Translations under genes and position numbers: made by a program | Source of the DNA: Hymenoscyphus infarciens | Taxonomy: Eukaryota > Ascomycota > Leotiomycetes > Helotiales > Helotiaceae | Assembly: GCA_001414345.1 (NCBI GenBank) | Contig: LLCB01000010.1 | Location: 124,001 to 188,000 of the forward strand | Length of the DNA stretch: 64,000 nt | Direction of reading: 5' to 3' | The notes under the pieces: model-generated | Database searches by the model: none | The model's input: only the letters and a program-made list of their open reading frames with translations | What the model was told of the DNA's origin: nothing | In this document: piece by piece, positions 59,204 to 64,000 of the stretch | Position numbering within the stretch: position 1 is the stretch's first letter | How the letters are laid out: every line of letters begins with the position of its first letter

Positions 59204-61581
59204 TGTCGCGTTGCATAAATCTCCCAGATTCTAGTGTGGCCAACCACCGGTGATAGTTGATCTGGTCTGCGATTGTCTGAGGTTATCGCATCGTTTGAGA
59301 TTTCAGAAGGATCGCGATGCGGGGATATATGTAGTTGTGCGCGAGCCTTCCCCGTCGCTTCATTCGTGTTCGAGTCGTCAGGATCGTATTACCAGCGTCG
59401 TCGTTTGTTCTTTCGTTTTTCCGTTCGTCCTCCCTTTGCTCCTTTTAAATGTCGATCTGCGGTGGAACGTGTCGCAGAAGTCGGGCAGCCAGAAAACCAA
59501 AATTGAAAGAGAGGTTATATAAAGGATCCTTCTCGTAGAAGACAGCTATTTATTTGCACATGGTGGCAGAGTACTCTAACCCTTTACAAAGAAATCGAAC
59601 GTCAGAAGTCAAAACGGGCAATGGCACAATTAAAGTTGCAAGGTCGTTGATGCTTTCCAGGAGCTAGTTGTGAATCCGTCGGAAAACAAGGGGGGCGCAG
59701 GGGTCCGTTAGTCTACAGAGAAAAGATCCTATTGGCTCAACCCTTAGGTACGCTTCTTTCAAAAAAATAAGGGGCTGCGATGAGTTGTTCAAATTTGATG
59801 TCTTCTGCCACATGATCAAGTTAACACGAGAAGCAGACTCAAGGACTCTTCTCTTATTGGTTATGGCATGAGAAATATAACCACATTTGGGGCAAGAATG
59901 TTGGAATAGTGGCATTGTTAAGGCGCGAAATTCTCTAAGCCACGTGAACTTGTTTAATTGCTGACGAGATCAGGCACATCTAAGATAATCGGACAGAGTA
60001 GCTGCTCTGAGCGTTTCATAGGGTTCATTGCATTTGAAAATGACAGGTATCAGTCGGGCCGAGTTAGAGTAATTATGTTTATGTACTTGTAGCCCTAGAA
60101 CTCGATATTGCTTAGAACGAATGAGATTTGTATTAATCGCGGGAATATTGTTTCGATTCCCCCAACGCTCATTGAATGGTTTCAGAGATTGTAGGCATTA
60201 GTCCTCCCATTGTTTGACCATAGCTACCGGTATTTCACCAGCCAACATGAGACGAGAAACTTCGTCGTCTATTTTGAATGAGATTTAATGAGAACTGAAA
60301 CCATAGGAGACTTCTGGGTAACCGACCTAATAGTCTGCGAGACAGTCTATTACAATAAGAAAGTGAAGTCTAGTAGTCTGAAAACAATTGAGTATTGGAA
60401 CCCGGGATTCTCAAGCCTTCTCTAGCCATGGTGACAGCCCCCTGAAATAGTTGGAAAAATAGAAAGACTCGAACCTCCGAAAATTAGATATCCGCAACCG
60501 AAACAAAGCATACAGATAATTGGCAAGGCATACTGCCTCCAACCTCCAACGCCAGCTAGGCCAAGTATCTTCTACTTCAACCAAGCCACCAAACCAACCA
60601 ACAACAAAAAAAACCAACAAACATAAACTTCTCCAATCCACGTGGCCAGCTTTGAACTAGAAATACAAAAGCGTGGTTCGCGATGTGCAACAAATGCCCT
60701 CCGGCCACTAAGAAAGAGATATAATGAAAACTACACGTGGCTCACCGACAATTCGCCCCTTTAAAAAACGTGGCTTGATTTCACGATATGCAACAAAAAT
60801 AAAAAGACTGTGCGGAAAAGTGACAAAGTGTTGGAGACAGAGGAAAAGAAGATAGAAAATTTAGCAGATCGAGGATGAGAAATGGGAATGAGATGGCTTT
60901 GACTGGAGGGGGTGGTTTCAATACTCTGGGTAGGTTTTGACTCTCAGAACTGAAAAAAATGGGTGTTTAAATATCTTTAATCCGAGTGGTTTTCGTCGTT
61001 GTTGGCTCGGGCTAGGACTTTCTGATGCGCAATTATCAAAGCTTGATGCCAAATTTCCAGAGGAAGAGTGACAAGACGGAGCTCGAGGTCGATTGGACTT
61101 CAAGTTGTCTGAGCAAACTGGCGTATCCCAACTGCCGGCAGATGATGAACATATCGGACAGGATTTGCGAGATTCCTAGGTAGCCAGTCAGATCATCAGA
61201 TGCTTGGTGTTTTCTAATTTGGGAACGGTGCTTGATGATGGAAAATAAAAGCAGCAGTGATTCGCTCTCGTAGTATAACTCCTTAGGATAACTCAGCATT
61301 ACCCTAAAAAATAATTTGTTTAGACCAAGATTTCAAAATGTAGTGGATAGTTTTCAAAACTGTCCTAGATTTTAGAACATCAAGCGCTACCAGGCACGAT
61401 AAAAAGGGACAGCCGGTTTTAGGTCACGTGCAATCGAGCTAGCTTCAAGGTTTACCTGAGTGACGCCTAACACAGCTTCTTCCAGCAAACTACACCTTCG
61501 CAATCCCACCATCGCAGATAGCCATCTCGCCACAAAAAGCCTTCGTAGGAGAATCCGGGACACTTCCCCTTCTTCGCGATC
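59204..61581. other. Divergent intergenic region between uds1 and VPH1
   Basis: About 2.4 kb with promoters at both ends. An 87-codon minus frame (61036-61299, MLSYPKELYYESESLLLLF...) looks protein-like but has no family I recognise; the phrase ATAAAAGCAGCAGTGA inside it recurs in inverted form near 34.5 kb. Another minus frame (60411-60641) is low-complexity. No tRNA folds were found despite a B-box-like word at about 60469-60478. Confidence 0.4.
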
Positions 61582-64000
61582 ATGGCGCCCAAACAGGATA
61601 CCATGTTCCGCTCGGCGGACATGAGCATGGTCCAGTTGTACGTTGCGAAGGAAATCGGCCGCGAAGTTGTAAACGCATTGGGAGAGCTTGGGCAGGTTCA
61701 ATTCCGAGATGTATGCATAGGAGTCTGATGCCAAAATGACTGAACTGATTTTGTGGCAGCTCAACTCGGAGGTTACAGCTTTCCAACGGACTTTTACCCA
61801 AGAGATTCGACGACTCGATAATGTTGAGAGACAGCTGCGTATGTGACACCAAAATTGTGCCCCCTACACACGCTGACAATAGACAGGATACTTCCACTCG
61901 CAGATGGAAAAGGCCGGAATCCCTCTCCGGAAGATAGATTTCGATGTCGACACCTTAGCAGCGCCTTCGGCATCCGAAATTGACGAACTTTCCGAACGAA
62001 GCCAGAGCCTAGAACAACGAGTTGCCTCCTTGAACGATAGCTACGAAACCTTGAAGAAGAGGGAGGTGGAACTAATTGAATGGAGATGTGTGCTTAGGGA
62101 AGCTGGCCAATTTTTCGATCGGGCACATGGAAACGTGGAGGAAATACGAGCTTCGACGGATGACGATGATGCGCCACTCCTCCAAGATATCGAACAACAT
62201 GCTTCAGGGCAGAATGGACAAAACGGCGATGCGGAACGTTCCTTCTCAGTCATGAATATTGGATTTGTTGCAGGCGTCATTCCAAGGGACCGAGTTGCGG
62301 CGTTTGAGCGTATTCTGTGGCGTACACTTCGTGGTAACCTCTACATGAACCAATCCGAGATTTCGGAAGCTCTCGTCGATCCCGCAAACAACGAGCCAGT
62401 CCACAAGAACGTATTCCTTATCTTTGCCCACGGAAAAGAACTTATTGCCAAAATCCGCAAGATTTCAGAATCCTTAGGTGCCGACCTTTACAGCGTTGAC
62501 GAGAACAGTGATCTTCGTCGGGATCAAATCCACGAGGTCAATACACGCCTGGGAGATCTTGGAAGTGTTCTCAGAAACACCAAGACGACTCTCGATGCTG
62601 AGCTTACTCAAATTGCTCAAAGCCTGGCAGCTTGGATGGTACTGGTCAAGAAAGAGAAAGCTGCGTACCAAACTCTCAATTTGTTCTCATACGATCAAGC
62701 TCGGAAAACGTTGATTGCTGAAGCGTGGTGCCCCTCAAACTCACTTCCTGCGATCAAATCTACTCTCCACGATGTCAACAATCGGGCTGGACTCTCTGTC
62801 CCTTCCATCATCAACGAGATTCGTACCAACAAAACCCCACCAACATACCAAAAGACCAACAGATTCACAGAGGGATTCCAGACTATTATCAATGCTTACG
62901 GAACTGCCAAGTATCAGGAAGTCAACCCTGGTCTACCAACCATCGTCACCTTTCCATTTTTGTTCGCCGTCATGTTCGGTGATTTTGGACATGGTTTCCT
63001 TATGGTTGTAGCAGCAGCAGCAATGATTTACTGGGAAAAGCCTTTGAAGAAGGTCCGTGATGAATTATTCACTATGGCTTTCTATGGACGTTACATTATG
63101 CTCATGATGGGCATATTCTCCATGTATACCGGTCTCATCTACAACGATGTCTTTTCCAAATCGTTCTCCATCTTTCCTAGCGCATGGGAATGGAATATTC
63201 CCGATGGATGGCAAGAAGGTCAAACCGTCGTAGCATCTCTTAAGGACGGCGGTTATCGCTACCCCTTCGGTATTGATTGGATGTGGCATGACACCGAGAA
63301 CGATCTCTTGTTCTCTAACAGTTATAAGATGAAACTCAGTATTTTGATGGGTTGGGTTCATATGACCTATTCGCTATGCTTGTCGTACATCAACGCGCGT
63401 CATTTCAAGACACCAATCGATATCTGGGGCGTTTTCCTCCCCGGTATGATTTTCTTCCAAGCCATTTTCGGATACCTTGTCTTCACAATTGTCTTCAAAT
63501 GGTGTATCGATTGGAGCGCGCCAAATGCAGGATCGCCCCCTGGGCTCTTGAACATGTTGATTTACATGTTCTTGTCGCCCGGTACTATCGATGAACAGCT
63601 GTACGCTGGACAAGGGCCAATCCAGGTTTTCCTTGTGCTTATTGCGATTGTTCAAGTTCCGATATTACTTTTCCTGAAGCCGTTCTACCTCCGATGGGAG
63701 CACAACAAGGCTCGTGGAAAGGGATACAGAGGAATCGGCGAAACCTCCCGGGTCAGTGCACTTGATGGAGATGACGACGACAGCAACACATTGGATGGAA
63801 GAGCTAGCTTGGGCAGCGACGGGGAAGGCGTGGCTATGATCACGCAAGATATTGGTGGAGATGAGGAACATGAGGAGTTTGAGTTTTCCGAGGTCATGAT
63901 CCATCAAGTGATTCACACGATCGGTAAGCACCCTATCTGAAAGTTTCCAGAAAACGCATGCTAACAAGTCTAGAATTCTGCTTGAATTGTGTCTCTCACA
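61582..64000 (+). CDS. VPH1: Vacuolar H+-ATPase V0 subunit a, 5' part (window edge cuts it)
   Basis: Subunit a anchors the stator of the V-ATPase and forms the proton half-channels with the c-ring in vacuolar or Golgi membranes. Exons visible are 61582-61710, 61760-61838, 61887-63923 and 63974 onwards; introns are 49, 48 and 50 nt. About 757 residues can be read. The N-terminus ([20 protein letters not shown], then [12 protein letters not shown] and [10 protein letters not shown]...[15 protein letters not shown]) is diagnostic. After the coiled cytosolic domain, the membrane half starts with [20 protein letters not shown] and continues with hydrophobic segments and loops. The fourth exon begins FCLNCVSH, as expected just before the functional arginine-bearing helix, which lies beyond the window. 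The acceptor of intron 2 is the second of two AGs (AATAGACAG), the one that keeps the frame. Confidence 0.95.

Noticed and set aside
60400..60500. B-box-like word on the minus strand (GGTTCGAGTC)
   Set aside because: No A box at tRNA spacing and no cloverleaf could be drawn.
1..64000. CRISPR arrays, bacterial operons, riboswitches
   Set aside because: Spliceosomal introns and fungal gene families show this is eukaryotic nuclear DNA. The tandem arrays have no spacers and are minisatellites or transposon repeats.

Overview
The window is filamentous ascomycete nuclear DNA. Genes have short introns (about 48-110 nt) with GT/AG ends and CTAAC-type branch sites. The identifiable genes are typical of Pezizomycotina: wetA, scytalone dehydratase, a Zn2Cys6 factor, an Uds1 septation protein and HET/RyR allorecognition-type relics. 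Repeats show the TA-rich decay expected of repeat-induced point mutation (RIP). A DHN-melanin enzyme and these families would fit a leotiomycete, but that placement is inference.

Layout. 1-8.05 kb is RIP-degraded repeat. It contains a complete LTR-flanked element (3070-8048: 311-bp LTRs and a 5-bp target duplication) whose interior is tandem repeats and shows no surviving gene. 9.0-18.2 kb is a gene block: SDH5/SDHAF2 (3 exons), wetA (1 exon), a Zn2Cys6 regulator on the minus strand (6 exons) and scytalone dehydratase SCD1 (2 exons). 18.7-19.6 kb is a TA-flanked inverted-repeat element. 19.6-43.8 kb is a long gene-poor stretch with dispersed short repeats, a family of ~90-bp hairpin insertions and, towards its right end, many microsatellites. 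A four-finger C2H2 regulator (4 exons) lies at 43.85-45.28 kb. A repeat block follows at 46.4-47.4 kb, then the mitochondrial i-AAA protease YME1 (4 exons). 50.9-55.3 kb is an accessory pocket with two broken genes: a RyR-domain gene and a HET-domain gene. The right end holds a minus-strand Uds1-domain coiled-coil protein (3 exons) and the first ~757 codons of the vacuolar ATPase a subunit (VPH1), cut by the window edge.

The gene models below were spliced by hand from reading frame, splice sites and family similarity; no alignment or transcript was available. Housekeeping genes (SDH5, YME1, VPH1) alternate with developmental ones (wetA, SCD1, uds1, transcription factors). I see no biosynthetic cluster. 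The least ordinary material is in the repeats: the gene-less LTR element, the hairpin family with a conserved internal stem-loop, and the inverted-repeat element with a nested second terminus.
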